Shown here: piece by piece, positions 44,928-54,099 of the stretch
Numbering within the stretch: position 1 is the stretch's first letter
Layout: the number at the start of each line of letters is the position of its first letter
Source: Cohnella mopanensis
GTDB lineage: Bacteria > Bacillota > Bacilli > Paenibacillales > Paenibacillaceae
Reading direction: 5' to 3'
Assembly: GCF_022352055.1 (NCBI RefSeq)
Contig: NZ_JAKRWM010000022.1
Span: 62,001 to 126,000, forward strand
Length of the DNA stretch: 64,000 bases
Program-made: the position numbers and the translations under genes
The notes under the pieces: model-generated
Seen by the model: the letters and a program-made list of their open reading frames with translations, nothing else
Database searches by the model: none
Told to the model about the DNA's origin: nothing

Positions 44928-45483
44928 CCATGTCATCAAACCTCATCTTGATATATTTAGCCGGCGTTCCGGCATGAACTTCATTACCGGATATATCATG
45001 CAAAACCGTGCTTCGTGCCGCGACGACGGCCATTGTACCTACCGTGATGCCAGGATAAATGAACACATCGCTGGCGATCCATGCCCCATCCTCGATTCGG
45101 ATCGGTTTCACCACCAGCGAGAAAGCTGGATCGTCCGTCCGATGGCTACCCGTGCATAAGTAGCTGTTCTGCGAGATCACGCAATGCTTACCGATCGTAA
45201 TTGTATCCAAGCTGTATAATTCGGCATGATCCCCAATCCAAGCGTGTTCTCCTACTTTTACTTTCCATGGATAAGTAAACCTAGCCGATGGCCTAATCTT
45301 GGCTCCTTTGCCGATATCCGCTCCGAACAGCTTTAACAGTCCATTTCGCCAGCTATACATCGGCTGCAGAGACCATCGAAACAGCGTCCCTTGCACGAAC
45401 CACCACAGCAGCACCACGATCCCGCTTCTTCCTCTGGAATAATGGGCTTGGCTGTACATATCTAACCTGACTTGATTATTCAT
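44902..45483 (-). CDS. WcaF-like acetyltransferase (hexapeptide repeat)
   Basis: A 193-residue left-handed beta-helix acetyltransferase of the colanic acid WcaF type. The N-terminal segment has WWFVQGTLFRWSLQPMYSWRNGLLKLFGA, followed by hexapeptide repeats (IGKGAKIRPSARF, IGDHAELYS, ITIGKHCVISQN, GAWIASDVFI, ITVGTMAVVAA) with the acetyl-CoA/acceptor His in CTGSHR. It would O-acetylate a sugar of the repeat unit using acetyl-CoA. It overlaps the preceding gene by ATGA and is last in the 55.6-44.9 kb operon. Its coding end lies inside the terminator. Confidence 0.9.
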   Translation of the reverse strand: MNNQVRLDMYSQAHYSRGRSGIVVLLWWFVQGTLFRWSLQPMYSWRNGLLKLFGADIGKGAKIRPSARFTYPWKVKVGEHAWIGDHAELYSLDTITIGKHCVISQNSYLCTGSHRTDDPAFSLVVKPIRIEDGAWIASDVFIYPGITVGTMAVVAARSTVLHDISGNEVHAGTPAKYIKMRFDDMEEGLSHKV

Positions 45484-46760
45484 GGCATTCCTACCCCTAA
45501 TTCAACCATAGTTTGTTGGAAAGCATTCATGACCGATTCATAGCCGAGATAACTGACCGCATACTCCCTTGCCCGGTCGCCATGGCGCTTACGGTCGTCC
45601 GAACGCTCGGATAGAGACATTAAAGCTTCCGCAAGCTTGATCGCATCCTCGGGAGGGATGAGAATCCCCGCCTGCGATTGCTGCATGACCGAATGCACTG
45701 CCGTCTGCTCCTCCGCGGCTGCGATAACGGCTCTGCCGCTTGCTAGCATGCCGGTCAACTTCGAAGGCATCACGAGATCCGAAGTATTGCGCTTCTGCAT
45801 CAGAAGATGAACATCGGCCATGTTGAGCAGTTCATTCAACTTCTCCGCGGGCTGCAGAGGAAGGAATCTGACGTTCGATAAGCGTTGACGGTTTGCCCTC
45901 TCCATGAGCTTGGATTTGGCCACGCCTTCTCCGCACAGCATAAACCGGACATGGGACATCGATTGCAGCCTTTCCGCCGCGTCCAGCACGGTATCCAAGC
46001 CTTGCTTCTCTCCCATATTGCCGGAATAGAGCACCACCAAATCTTCACGGGTATAGCCCATCGTCTCTCTAAACCTGTTCCGCGTTTCATCAGGCAACGG
46101 ATGAATGACGGAAATGTCGACCCAGTTAGGGAAGAGCTTAATCCGGTCAGGCGGCACTCCCTTCATCAGCAACCGTCGAGTCATCGGCTCGCTAATGGAG
46201 GAGACGGTATCAAACCTTCTCATTAACCAGCTCTCCAATCCGATGACCCACTTTTTCAATCTTTTATGGTTAGGCAATAACCCCAGATCGAAAGCCGCAT
46301 CCACTTCAAAGTCCTGGACATGGAGCCAAGTCTTTATTCTTAGAAGCTTGGCAATCATTACGGCCATAGGCGAGAGAGCTAGGGGAGGTTCAACGATGAG
46401 ACACACATCCGGTCTCCAGAGCATGTGCTTGATGAATAAAGGAATACTGGAAAGCGCAAAAGAGAACAGGTGCAGCAGTCTCTTGAGCCCGGATCCCGAT
46501 TTCGGAACCCATAACGGACAGCGCCATACTTTGGCTCCATTCCACAATTCCTTCGAGTAACGGTAAGAGGAATATCCAGCCTGCACCTTCCAATGCGGAT
46601 AATAGGGAGGTGCTGTCACCACTCTCACCTCATATCCGTGCTCTGTCAGCCACTGGACCATCTCTCCGTTATATTTTCCTATACCCGTAAGCTCCGGAAC
46701 GAAATTGATGCTATACAACAATAGTTTCTTACGACGCGGTGTGTGCCCCGACTCGCCCAT
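45480..46760 (-). CDS. WcaI-like GT4 glycosyltransferase
   Basis: A 426-residue GT4 enzyme resembling WcaI of the colanic acid cluster: LLYSINFVPELTGIGKYNGEMVQWL, VVTAPPYYPHWKV, VEPPLALSP, WLHVQDFEVDAAFDLGLL, SGNMGEKQGLDTVLDAA and NTSDLVMPSKLTGMLASGRAVIA. The last is the donor site, unusually without the second Glu of most GT4 proteins, as in WcaI. A fucosyl- or glycosyltransferase role would fit the GDP-fucose genes upstream. ATG 46760 has GGAGGAG 9 nt upstream; the longer reading starts inside that site. Confidence 0.88.
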   Translation of the reverse strand: MGESGHTPRRKKLLLYSINFVPELTGIGKYNGEMVQWLTEHGYEVRVVTAPPYYPHWKVQAGYSSYRYSKELWNGAKVWRCPLWVPKSGSGLKRLLHLFSFALSSIPLFIKHMLWRPDVCLIVEPPLALSPMAVMIAKLLRIKTWLHVQDFEVDAAFDLGLLPNHKRLKKWVIGLESWLMRRFDTVSSISEPMTRRLLMKGVPPDRIKLFPNWVDISVIHPLPDETRNRFRETMGYTREDLVVLYSGNMGEKQGLDTVLDAAERLQSMSHVRFMLCGEGVAKSKLMERANRQRLSNVRFLPLQPAEKLNELLNMADVHLLMQKRNTSDLVMPSKLTGMLASGRAVIAAAEEQTAVHSVMQQSQAGILIPPEDAIKLAEALMSLSERSDDRKRHGDRAREYAVSYLGYESVMNAFQQTMVELGVGMP

Positions 46761-46800
46761 TTCAACCAACTCCTCCAACTCCTCCTATCTGTCCAGACGA

Positions 46801-48153
46801 CTATACCGCCGCTTCTCCCCAAGCATACGAGAATTCCACGACATCATCTCGCAGGAGATTTCCTCCAATTTGAATTTCGATCATTTCCAAGTTCGTGATC
46901 GCTTTTAGCCCATGCTTGGCTCGGGGAGGAATTTGACAGACGGAACCCGCTTCGACGGGAATCGTCTTCCCATCCAAGTACAGCTCGCCCTTCCCGCTAA
47001 GAATGTTCCATACCTCGGTCCGTTGAAAATGAACCTCTATGCTTCTCTGCGTTCCCGCGATCATCGATATCCGGCTCGTCATCGATTCCTTATCTTCGTC
47101 GCTTATATATTCCAGAACTTTGGAAGTTCCCCATTGATGCTCCTCATACATAGGCCTTTGCTCGAAAAGAATCCATTCCTTCAGCCGAGTGCTTGCCGCC
47201 TTATCGGAAACAAGAATCCCATCTGGACTTGCCGCCACGACGACGTCCGACAATCCCAATACGGTAATCGGAATATGAAGCTCATTGATGATATGCGTAT
47301 TGTTCGAGTCCTCGCTCATGACGCTTTTCCCGATCTGAGAAACCGCCATTTCCTCTGTCAACGTATTCCAAGTGCCTAAATCCTTCCAATAACCGTCGTA
47401 TTTCAACATCACGATCTCGTTACATTTCTCTACGACCTCATAATCGAAACTCGTCTTCTTTAATTGGTGGTACTGCTTAACAAGCTCCTCGTATTGCAAC
47501 GCGACCCCTTGTTCATATAAACGGGTAATTAAGTAATCCAGCTTAAAGGCGAATACGCCGCAGTTCCACAACGCTTGCTCGATCTCGATAAGCGACTCCG
47601 CTTCGGATTCGGCTGGCTTCTCGCGGAAACTTTTCACCTTCCGGTAATCGTCGGCAACCACGGAGGCATCCGGAACGATATACCCGTATTTGGACGACGG
47701 ATACGTCGGCTGCACCCCAACTAATGCTAGATTGGCAGAAGAGTGATTCACTATCCGATCCAGCTGTTTCAGATTTTCGAAAAACCGATCTTCCACGTAG
47801 GTATCAACCGGGAGCACGACAATCGTCTCCTCCAGATTCGCACCCAGAACGGAGTACAGATAAGTTGCCGAGAGAGCGATCGCCGGAAAGGTGTCTCGTC
47901 GTTCCGGTTCGATGATGATCGGAGCGTCCAAACCGATCTGGCTAGTTATCATTTCCACCTGTTTCGCGCTCGTGGCGAACATGGTGTTATTCGCTAGGCC
48001 CACGTTATTCAACTGCCGCCATACGCGTTGAAGCATCGATTCCATTTGTCCGGCGGGATTACGCAATATTTTGAGAAATTGTTTAGACCGGGCATCGTTG
48101 GATAAAGGCCATAGCCGTTTACCGGATCCTCCGGATAATAAAATGATTCTCAT
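46801..48153 (-). CDS. manC: Mannose-1-phosphate guanylyltransferase
   Basis: A 450-residue ManC/CpsB-type enzyme: N-terminal nucleotidyltransferase with GGSGKRLWPLSNDARSKQFL (GTP-binding signature), the middle FREKP motif, and a C-terminal cupin domain (VHFQRTEVWNILSGKGELYLDG) as in type II PMI/GMP proteins. It makes GDP-mannose, which Gmd and Fcl turn into GDP-fucose. No separate phosphomannomutase gene is in the window, and the cupin part may or may not isomerise fructose-6-phosphate. ATG 48153 overlaps the preceding stop codon (ATGA). Confidence 0.93.
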   Translation of the reverse strand: MRIILLSGGSGKRLWPLSNDARSKQFLKILRNPAGQMESMLQRVWRQLNNVGLANNTMFATSAKQVEMITSQIGLDAPIIIEPERRDTFPAIALSATYLYSVLGANLEETIVVLPVDTYVEDRFFENLKQLDRIVNHSSANLALVGVQPTYPSSKYGYIVPDASVVADDYRKVKSFREKPAESEAESLIEIEQALWNCGVFAFKLDYLITRLYEQGVALQYEELVKQYHQLKKTSFDYEVVEKCNEIVMLKYDGYWKDLGTWNTLTEEMAVSQIGKSVMSEDSNNTHIINELHIPITVLGLSDVVVAASPDGILVSDKAASTRLKEWILFEQRPMYEEHQWGTSKVLEYISDEDKESMTSRISMIAGTQRSIEVHFQRTEVWNILSGKGELYLDGKTIPVEAGSVCQIPPRAKHGLKAITNLEMIEIQIGGNLLRDDVVEFSYAWGEAAV

Positions 48154-49337
48154 GCCACTTCCTCCTCGCGATCGTGTTTATCATTGGCGAAGAACCTCTG
48201 GTATTGAGCTCCGAATTTCTCCTGCGTAAGCATCGATGAATACTCGTTCGACACTTCATTAGGTTGCTCGTGGTTGCCGTTCAACCGATCTAGCGCGGCT
48301 TGCAGCTTGCGCGCCAGATCATCCGTCCGATCCGATTCGAAAGTTAATCCGAGCCGATAGTTCTGAATCGTAAAACCAACCTCGCCATGACTAGGACCCA
48401 CGATCAGTTTATTTCGCGCGGCTCCTTCTATAAGCGGCCCGCTCTGCGCCGAATACATGCTTCGGTACGGTAGCACGACGGAATCGCACGTTTGAAAATA
48501 GTAACTCGCTGCTTCGGGAGAAATGTACTTCAGGTCAAGAAATACCTTATTCGCTATTCCGCTTCCATGAGCGATACGTTCGATATCCTCTATATTGAAA
48601 TAATCTTCGGATCCGGCAACCAGGACGGTAAATTCTTCGTCGCTCAATTGGGCAGCTGCTTCAAGGAGAAGATCTATCCCTTTGTCGTATCGAAGTCCGC
48701 CAAAACATAAGAAATAAGGTCTTTTATAGGGTGCCAGTTTTTGCTTGAGCCGTTTAATTTCCTCCATCTCGGAATCTTGGACATCCCTATGATGGAAAGA
48801 GGGGAAATGGATGGTGACAACCCTTCGGCTGCTTACATGCGCCAGGCGACGCCTAACCTTCTCTTGGGTTAATTGGCCATGTACGACAATCCGGTCGATC
48901 ATTCCCGTATTCAGCAACCAATAGAACGCTTTTTCTTTCCACTTCCTGGTCGGGTACCAATGCAGCGTCCCAGTAATCTCTAACCTTAATAAGAGAGGAA
49001 ACAATAAGATGAGGGATATGATGCAGTTATCCATGAACAATAGATGAATTTTGCGGTATCGGTTTTTGCGAGCGTAGTTCAGCATGTGGAATAAGACTAT
49101 CGTTCTTGCCCTTATGCTCATGATTCCTTGTCTCGGAGGGAGGGTAATATTGTTCACAATAATACCTGCCTCTTGGAGTTCATGCACGATATGCGGGTTG
49201 TTCGTTTCGGTGTAATAGCATACCCGATTGGATTCCCCCTCTGTTTTGACATGCTTCATGATGGAGGAGTTGTAATTGTAATGATGTCCGTCGTTCGACA
49301 GATCGAAAAATAAAATATCATCCAATCCTTTCAGCAT
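48150..49337 (-). CDS. GT4-like glycosyltransferase
   Basis: A 395-residue GT-B protein with a less common N-terminal half (LFFDLSNDGHHYNYNSSIM, LHWYPTRKWKEKAFYWLL). The C-terminal half has CFGGLRYDKGIDLLLEAA, VLVAGSEDYF and LPYRSMYSAQSGPLIEGA, a GT4 donor site. It would add a sugar to the repeat unit. The start at 49337 is the only good ATG, but it has no clear ribosome site and overlaps the previous gene by 20 bp, so translation may be coupled. Confidence 0.8.
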   Translation of the reverse strand: MLKGLDDILFFDLSNDGHHYNYNSSIMKHVKTEGESNRVCYYTETNNPHIVHELQEAGIIVNNITLPPRQGIMSIRARTIVLFHMLNYARKNRYRKIHLLFMDNCIISLILLFPLLLRLEITGTLHWYPTRKWKEKAFYWLLNTGMIDRIVVHGQLTQEKVRRRLAHVSSRRVVTIHFPSFHHRDVQDSEMEEIKRLKQKLAPYKRPYFLCFGGLRYDKGIDLLLEAAAQLSDEEFTVLVAGSEDYFNIEDIERIAHGSGIANKVFLDLKYISPEAASYYFQTCDSVVLPYRSMYSAQSGPLIEGAARNKLIVGPSHGEVGFTIQNYRLGLTFESDRTDDLARKLQAALDRLNGNHEQPNEVSNEYSSMLTQEKFGAQYQRFFANDKHDREEEVA

Positions 49338-50460
49338 CCCCGCTTACAGATGGCTGTTCCAGAAAAGAAGCCAACCGTTCCATGTGTCTTGCAGCCATGT
49401 GTTTAATAGTATAGCGATCGGAGATTTTCAGGCTTTCCATGCCGAATCCATCTCTGATCGCATCATTTTCCAATAGGTATTGGCATTTCTGAACGAAACC
49501 GTTTATGTCCTGAGTATCTACGATGAATCCGTTTCGGCCATGGTCTACTAAACTGTACGCCGCCCCGGCTCCCGTCGTGGTGACGATCGGCAATCCGAAC
49601 GATATCGCTTCGTTAATGACTAGTCCCCATACGTCTTGATGCGTTGGCAAGACGAACAAATCGGCAACCCGGTAGTAATCGATCAATTGCGCCCTGTCCA
49701 TGTAGTCTTTAATGACAACGTTTTTGAGTCGTAACTCTTGGATGATTTTCCTATATTCGTCCTTTAAGGGACCGCCCCCGATGATCACCAATGAGGTTTG
49801 GCCGTCGTCCAAAGGGGCTGAAGCCTCAAGAAGCTCCGAGAACCCTTTGCGTGCAATGAATTGGCCTACGGACACAACCACCTTCGATTTCAAACGTTCT
49901 TGTCGCTTGAATTCCTCTAGCTTCTCTGGCCGCATCGGCGCCCTTTCCGCATCGCTATAAGATAAGGAAGCAAACGGATACTCGTATATGAATGCAGGAT
50001 TCGCGCCGTAATGAATCAAATATTCCGTACAATGACGCCCCGAAGATAACCAACCCGTCGCGGACGAAATAAAATATTTCTTTATTTTGTGCTTCCACTC
50101 GCTTTCCTGCGTTACGAATCCTCCATCCGAGTTCAGCAAGAACGGAATCCGGCGGGATCTCAGCCACTGAATCGCGGCCATTTCCGTTGGAGAGCTGTAG
50201 CAACCTAGGACATAAACGTCGAACTGACTCGCTCTCAGTTCCTTAATAATCGACCAGTTGACATGCTTATCTACGCCTAACGTAAGCCCCTTAAGGAATT
50301 TGTACGAAAAATTCATCTCGCCCTTCTCCACTTTCCAGTGGCGATTAGATTCGGATTCCGCTTCAAACCATACGGTTAACTGACATGTTTTGCCCAACTC
50401 ATTGAAAAATTCTACCCGGTAAGGCGAGGGAATGTTCGTAATGAACAAAACCTTCATCAT
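49318..50460 (-). CDS. GT4-family glycosyltransferase
   Basis: A 380-residue GT-B enzyme. The start VLFITNIPSPYRVEFFNELG and the central SVGQFIARKGFSELLEA, VIIGGGPLKDEYR and donor-site PTHQDVWGLVINEAISFGLPIVTT are standard GT4. It is probably a step in the fucose-containing repeat unit. ATG 50460 overlaps the gmd stop codon (ATGA) and has GGAG 9 nt upstream; ATG 50457 is the alternative. Confidence 0.9.
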   Translation of the reverse strand: MMKVLFITNIPSPYRVEFFNELGKTCQLTVWFEAESESNRHWKVEKGEMNFSYKFLKGLTLGVDKHVNWSIIKELRASQFDVYVLGCYSSPTEMAAIQWLRSRRIPFLLNSDGGFVTQESEWKHKIKKYFISSATGWLSSGRHCTEYLIHYGANPAFIYEYPFASLSYSDAERAPMRPEKLEEFKRQERLKSKVVVSVGQFIARKGFSELLEASAPLDDGQTSLVIIGGGPLKDEYRKIIQELRLKNVVIKDYMDRAQLIDYYRVADLFVLPTHQDVWGLVINEAISFGLPIVTTTGAGAAYSLVDHGRNGFIVDTQDINGFVQKCQYLLENDAIRDGFGMESLKISDRYTIKHMAARHMERLASFLEQPSVSGDAERIG

Positions 50461-51494
50461 ACGACTTCGCTCCAACTTGCCGCGACCAATGGATTCGGGA
50501 GATCATAATCCTGCTGCTTCAGGTGGCTATCCGAGAGCGCTTGATTTAACCGAAGATCCGAATCCACCATCATCTGGATAAGTTGCTCGAAGCCTATTTT
50601 ACGCTCCCAACCTAGCTGCTTGACCGCCTTCTCCGGGTTGCCAAGAAGCAAGTCGACCTCGGCGGGTCTGTGAAACCTTTCATCGTTCACGACATAATCC
50701 CTGTAATCTAACCCCACGTAGGAGAATGCAACCTCCAGCAGTTCCCTGACGGAATGCGTCTCCCCGGTAGCGATGACGTAATCGTCGGCCTTCTCCTGTT
50801 GCAGCATAAGCCACATAGCTTCCACGTAATCGCCAGCAAATCCCCAATCCCTTCTGGCATCAAGATTCCCCATTCGGAGCTCGGTTTGCATGCCGAGCTT
50901 AATCCGCGCAACGGCATTCGTGACCTTGCGAGTAACGAATTCGAACCCTCTCCGCGGAGATTCATGATTAAATAAAATTCCCGAGCAAGCGAATAGATTA
51001 AAGCTCTCGCGGTAATTAACGGTCATCCAATGGCCGTATACCTTTGCGACTCCATAAGGACTCCTAGGGTAAAATGGGGTTGTTTCCTTCTGTGGGGTTT
51101 CCAATACTTTACCGAACATCTCGCTGCTAGAGGCTTGGTAGAAGCGAGCCGAGGGTTTAATCAGGCGAACCGCCTCCAGCATATTGGTTACCCCGATAGC
51201 CGTTAGCTCGCTGGTCAGCAAAGGCTGCGGCCAAGAGGTTTCCACATAGGATTGCGCCCCCAGATTATAGACTTCATCCGGATCGGAAATTTGCATCGCC
51301 CGGATTAATGAGCTTAGATCGGACAAGTCGCCGTCGATAATCTCGACTTTGTCCAATACGGGCTCGATATTTATGTAGTTTGGCGTACTAGTCCTTCTCC
51401 GTAACCCGTATACGCGATACCCCTTATCCAGCAAAAACTCGGCTAGGTAGGATCCGTCTTGTCCGGTAATTCCTGTAATGAGAGCTCTTTTCAT
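50457..51494 (-). CDS. gmd: GDP-mannose 4,6-dehydratase
   Basis: A 345-residue extended short-chain dehydrogenase with all Gmd features: GITGQDGSYLAEFLLDKGYRVYG, SYVETSWPQP, SSSEMFGKV, SPYGVAKVYGHWM (YxxxK), FNHESPRRG and NLDARRDWGFAGDYVEAMW. It makes GDP-4-keto-6-deoxy-mannose, the substrate of Fcl, using bound NADP. AGGAGG lies 4 nt before ATG 51494. It is placed between fcl and the glycosyltransferase genes in a colanic-acid-like order. Confidence 0.96.
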   Translation of the reverse strand: MKRALITGITGQDGSYLAEFLLDKGYRVYGLRRRTSTPNYINIEPVLDKVEIIDGDLSDLSSLIRAMQISDPDEVYNLGAQSYVETSWPQPLLTSELTAIGVTNMLEAVRLIKPSARFYQASSSEMFGKVLETPQKETTPFYPRSPYGVAKVYGHWMTVNYRESFNLFACSGILFNHESPRRGFEFVTRKVTNAVARIKLGMQTELRMGNLDARRDWGFAGDYVEAMWLMLQQEKADDYVIATGETHSVRELLEVAFSYVGLDYRDYVVNDERFHRPAEVDLLLGNPEKAVKQLGWERKIGFEQLIQMMVDSDLRLNQALSDSHLKQQDYDLPNPLVAASWSEVV

Positions 51495-51502
51495 ATATCC
51501 TC

Positions 51503-52456
51503 CTAATATTCGCCAGCCAGGGCTAGATTTTGTTGACTACCTACATACCATTGATAAGTGGCTTCAATTCCTAACTTAAGCGGTATGCGGGCATGCCACC
51601 CCAAGCCGGATAGCTTGGAAATGTCTAACCTTTTTCTTGGCGTTCCATCCGGCATGCCTTCGTTGAATACCAGCTCGCCTTCATAACCAACCACTTCCTT
51701 CACAAGATTGGCTAACTCCATGATCGTTAGATCTTCTCCTACGCCGATATTCACGATTTCATTGTCATCGTAATGCTTCATGAGGTGCACACATGCGTCC
51801 GCCAAGTCGTCCACATGTAGAAACTCGCGATAAGGTTTACCTGTACCCCAGACCTCTACCTGTTCCTGACCGCTAGCTTTGGCATCGTGCATCTTCTTGA
51901 TCAAGGCCGGCAACACATGAGAAGTTTGGGGGTCGAAATTGTCATGAGGCCCGTAGAGATTCGTTGGCATGACGGAAATGAAATTCGACCCGTATTGACG
52001 GTTATAGGACTGGCACGTGACAATACCGGCGATCTTCGCGATGGCATAAGGCTCGTTCGTAGGCTCGAGCAATCCGCTCAACAAATATTCCTCTTTAAGG
52101 GGCTGCGGGGCGTATTTCGGATAGATGCAGCTGCTTCCTAGGAAAATAAGCTTTTTAACGCCGTATTTGTATGCAGCTTCGATAACGTTAGTCTGGATGA
52201 GAAGGTTCTCCCGGATAAACTCCGCGGGATAATCCCGATTAGCGACTATTCCCCCAACCTTCGCCGCAGCAAGGAATACATACTCGATGGATTGGGACGC
52301 GAAATAATGGGTTACGGCATGGGCATCTCTCAAATCCAACTCGCTGCTGGTGCGGAACACGAGATTAGAATATCCCTCCGACCTCAATTTCCTTAAGATC
52401 GCCGATCCGACCATCCCTCTATGACCCGCAACGTAAATTGTAGAATTATGATTCAT
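51503..52456 (-). CDS. fcl: GDP-L-fucose synthase
   Basis: A 317-residue epimerase-reductase of the WcaG/Fcl family: IYVAGHRGMVGSAILRKL, AAKVGGI, FLGSSCIYPKYAPQPLKE and YAIAKIAG (catalytic Ser, Cys, Tyr and Lys), MPTNLYGPHDNFD and VWGTGKPYREFLHVDDLAD. It makes GDP-L-fucose from the Gmd product with NADPH. GAGGG precedes ATG 52456. It lies 8 bp upstream of gmd in the operon. L-fucose, or another 6-deoxyhexose, is thus a likely component of the polymer. Confidence 0.96.
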   Translation of the reverse strand: MNHNSTIYVAGHRGMVGSAILRKLRSEGYSNLVFRTSSELDLRDAHAVTHYFASQSIEYVFLAAAKVGGIVANRDYPAEFIRENLLIQTNVIEAAYKYGVKKLIFLGSSCIYPKYAPQPLKEEYLLSGLLEPTNEPYAIAKIAGIVTCQSYNRQYGSNFISVMPTNLYGPHDNFDPQTSHVLPALIKKMHDAKASGQEQVEVWGTGKPYREFLHVDDLADACVHLMKHYDDNEIVNIGVGEDLTIMELANLVKEVVGYEGELVFNEGMPDGTPRKRLDISKLSGLGWHARIPLKLGIEATYQWYVGSQQNLALAGEY

Positions 52457-52470
52457 AGGTTACCCTCGTC

Positions 52471-53157
52471 TCAATAGGCATCTTTGGCTCTAAACAGGAC
52501 ACTGATCGTTCTGAACATCAACTTGATATCTAACCATATCGATCTCTTCCGGATGTATTCCAGGTCCAACTCCACCATAGCGTCGAAATCGACGGAGTTA
52601 CGGCCGCTTACTTGCCACAATCCCGTACACCCTGGCGTAACCTGAAGCCTCAGCCTGTCGTAGGCCGAGTAGGTTTCCACTTCTCGCGGCAGCGGCGGTC
52701 GCGGACCCACCAAGCTCATCTCACCTTTCAGCACATTAAGAAATTGCGGCAACTCATCCAAGCTCGTTCGTCGGATAAACCGGCCTACCCTTGTCACCCG
52801 CGGGTCGTTCTTCATCTTGAACATCGACCCGTTGACCTCGTTGAGGTGTAGTAAATGATGTAGGATGTGATCCGCATTCCTAACCATGGAACGGAATTTG
52901 TACATTCGGAATATTTTCCCGTTCTTACCCACCCGTTGCTGAAAGAAAAAGACGCTGCCTCTCGGATCCTCCACCTTAATGGCCAGTGCCACGGCAAGAT
53001 ATACCGGCATCAATAAAATAATACCGATTAACGCTAAGCCGATATCCAGTAACCGTTTGACAATGTCTTGGCGCATTCGAATGCTGGGGGCCGAGGTATT
53101 GGGATAGACGTAATAGGAATTGGGATCGATCTCTAATTCGGCTTCTCTGGGAACCAT
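52471..53157 (-). CDS. Initiating sugar-phosphate transferase (WcaJ/CpsE type)
   Basis: A 228-residue polyprenyl-phosphate sugar-1-phosphate transferase: one re-entrant hydrophobic segment (KRLLDIGLALIGIILLMPVYLAVAL) and the catalytic block with FFQQRVGKNGKIFRMYKFRSM, RRTSLDELPQFLNVLKGEMSLVGPRPPLP and PGCTGLWQVSGRN. It is the short, single-domain form lacking the long WcaJ membrane part. It starts repeat-unit assembly on undecaprenyl phosphate, commonly with glucose- or galactose-1-phosphate. This is the only such gene found in the window, although three glycan operons are present. GGAG lies 9 nt before ATG 53157. Confidence 0.93.
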   Translation of the reverse strand: MVPREAELEIDPNSYYVYPNTSAPSIRMRQDIVKRLLDIGLALIGIILLMPVYLAVALAIKVEDPRGSVFFFQQRVGKNGKIFRMYKFRSMVRNADHILHHLLHLNEVNGSMFKMKNDPRVTRVGRFIRRTSLDELPQFLNVLKGEMSLVGPRPPLPREVETYSAYDRLRLQVTPGCTGLWQVSGRNSVDFDAMVELDLEYIRKRSIWLDIKLMFRTISVLFRAKDAY

Positions 53158-53182
53158 CCGTGACCACTCCTATGAACCTTCT

Positions 53183-54076
53183 TTATATTTTTTGCAGTTT
53201 AAGGTTGCTTACGATATCTTCTAGAACGTTGATCAGGGGAAATTTCAATTCCTCGTTCCGAAGGGCGAAGTCAAGAGTCGTAATAATAAACCCCAGCTTG
53301 TCGCCTACGTCGAAACGTTTCCCTTCGAAATGATAAGCATATACCCGGTTGATCTCGTTCAATTGCTGGATCGCATCCGTCAACTGGATTTCCCCGCCCG
53401 CTCCCGCTTGCTGCTTCTCCAATAAATTGAAGATATCCGGAGTTAATATGTATCTTCCTAACACGGCCAGGTTAGAGGCTACCGTTCCGAATGGGGGTTT
53501 CTCTACCAGTTGGGCAATATCCGTCAACCTACCGCTCGTTTCATAGGGAACGACGATTCCATAGCGATGCGTTTCTTCCATAGGTACGGGTTGGACGCCA
53601 ATGATGGATTTTTGAGTTAACTCGAACTGATTCATAAGCTGCCTCAAGCAAGGAACTTCCGCTTCAACGATATCGTCTCCGAGCAACACGGCGAACGGCT
53701 CATCCCCGATAAACTTACGAGCGCACCATACCGCATGCCCCAGCCCTAATGGCTCCCGCTGACGAATATAGTGGATATCCACTAAATTCGAGGATCTTAG
53801 AACTTCTTCCAGAAGCTTGAGTTTGTTCTTCTCGAACAAAGTATGCTCTAACTCGAAGTGGCTATCGAAATGGTCCTCTATCGCCCTTTTCCCTTTGCCC
53901 GTTACGATGATGATTTCCTCAATCCCCGATTGGACAGCCTCCTCGACGATATATTGAATCGTGGGCTTATCTATAATCGGGAGCATTTCCTTGGGCATCG
54001 CTTTCGTCGCCGGCAAGAACCGCGTCCCTAACCCTGCCGCTGGAATAATGGCCTTCTTTACCTTTTTTAATTCCAT
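53183..54076 (-). CDS. galU: UTP-glucose-1-phosphate uridylyltransferase
   Basis: A 297-residue GalU/GtaB enzyme: AIIPAAGLGTRFLPATKAMPKEMLPI (nucleotide site), RQREPLGLGHAVWCA, FAVLLGDDIV, YGIV, LVEKP, and GRYILTPDIFNLL followed by GEIQLTDAI. It makes UDP-glucose, feeding both the initiating transferase and UDP-glucuronate formation by the ugd product at 5.6 kb. It is upstream of the initiating transferase gene in the operon. A weak AAGGATG is found upstream of ATG 54076. Confidence 0.96.
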   Translation of the reverse strand: MELKKVKKAIIPAAGLGTRFLPATKAMPKEMLPIIDKPTIQYIVEEAVQSGIEEIIIVTGKGKRAIEDHFDSHFELEHTLFEKNKLKLLEEVLRSSNLVDIHYIRQREPLGLGHAVWCARKFIGDEPFAVLLGDDIVEAEVPCLRQLMNQFELTQKSIIGVQPVPMEETHRYGIVVPYETSGRLTDIAQLVEKPPFGTVASNLAVLGRYILTPDIFNLLEKQQAGAGGEIQLTDAIQQLNEINRVYAYHFEGKRFDVGDKLGFIITTLDFALRNEELKFPLINVLEDIVSNLKLQKI

Positions 54077-54099
54077 AAAACGAATTCATCCTTTCATTG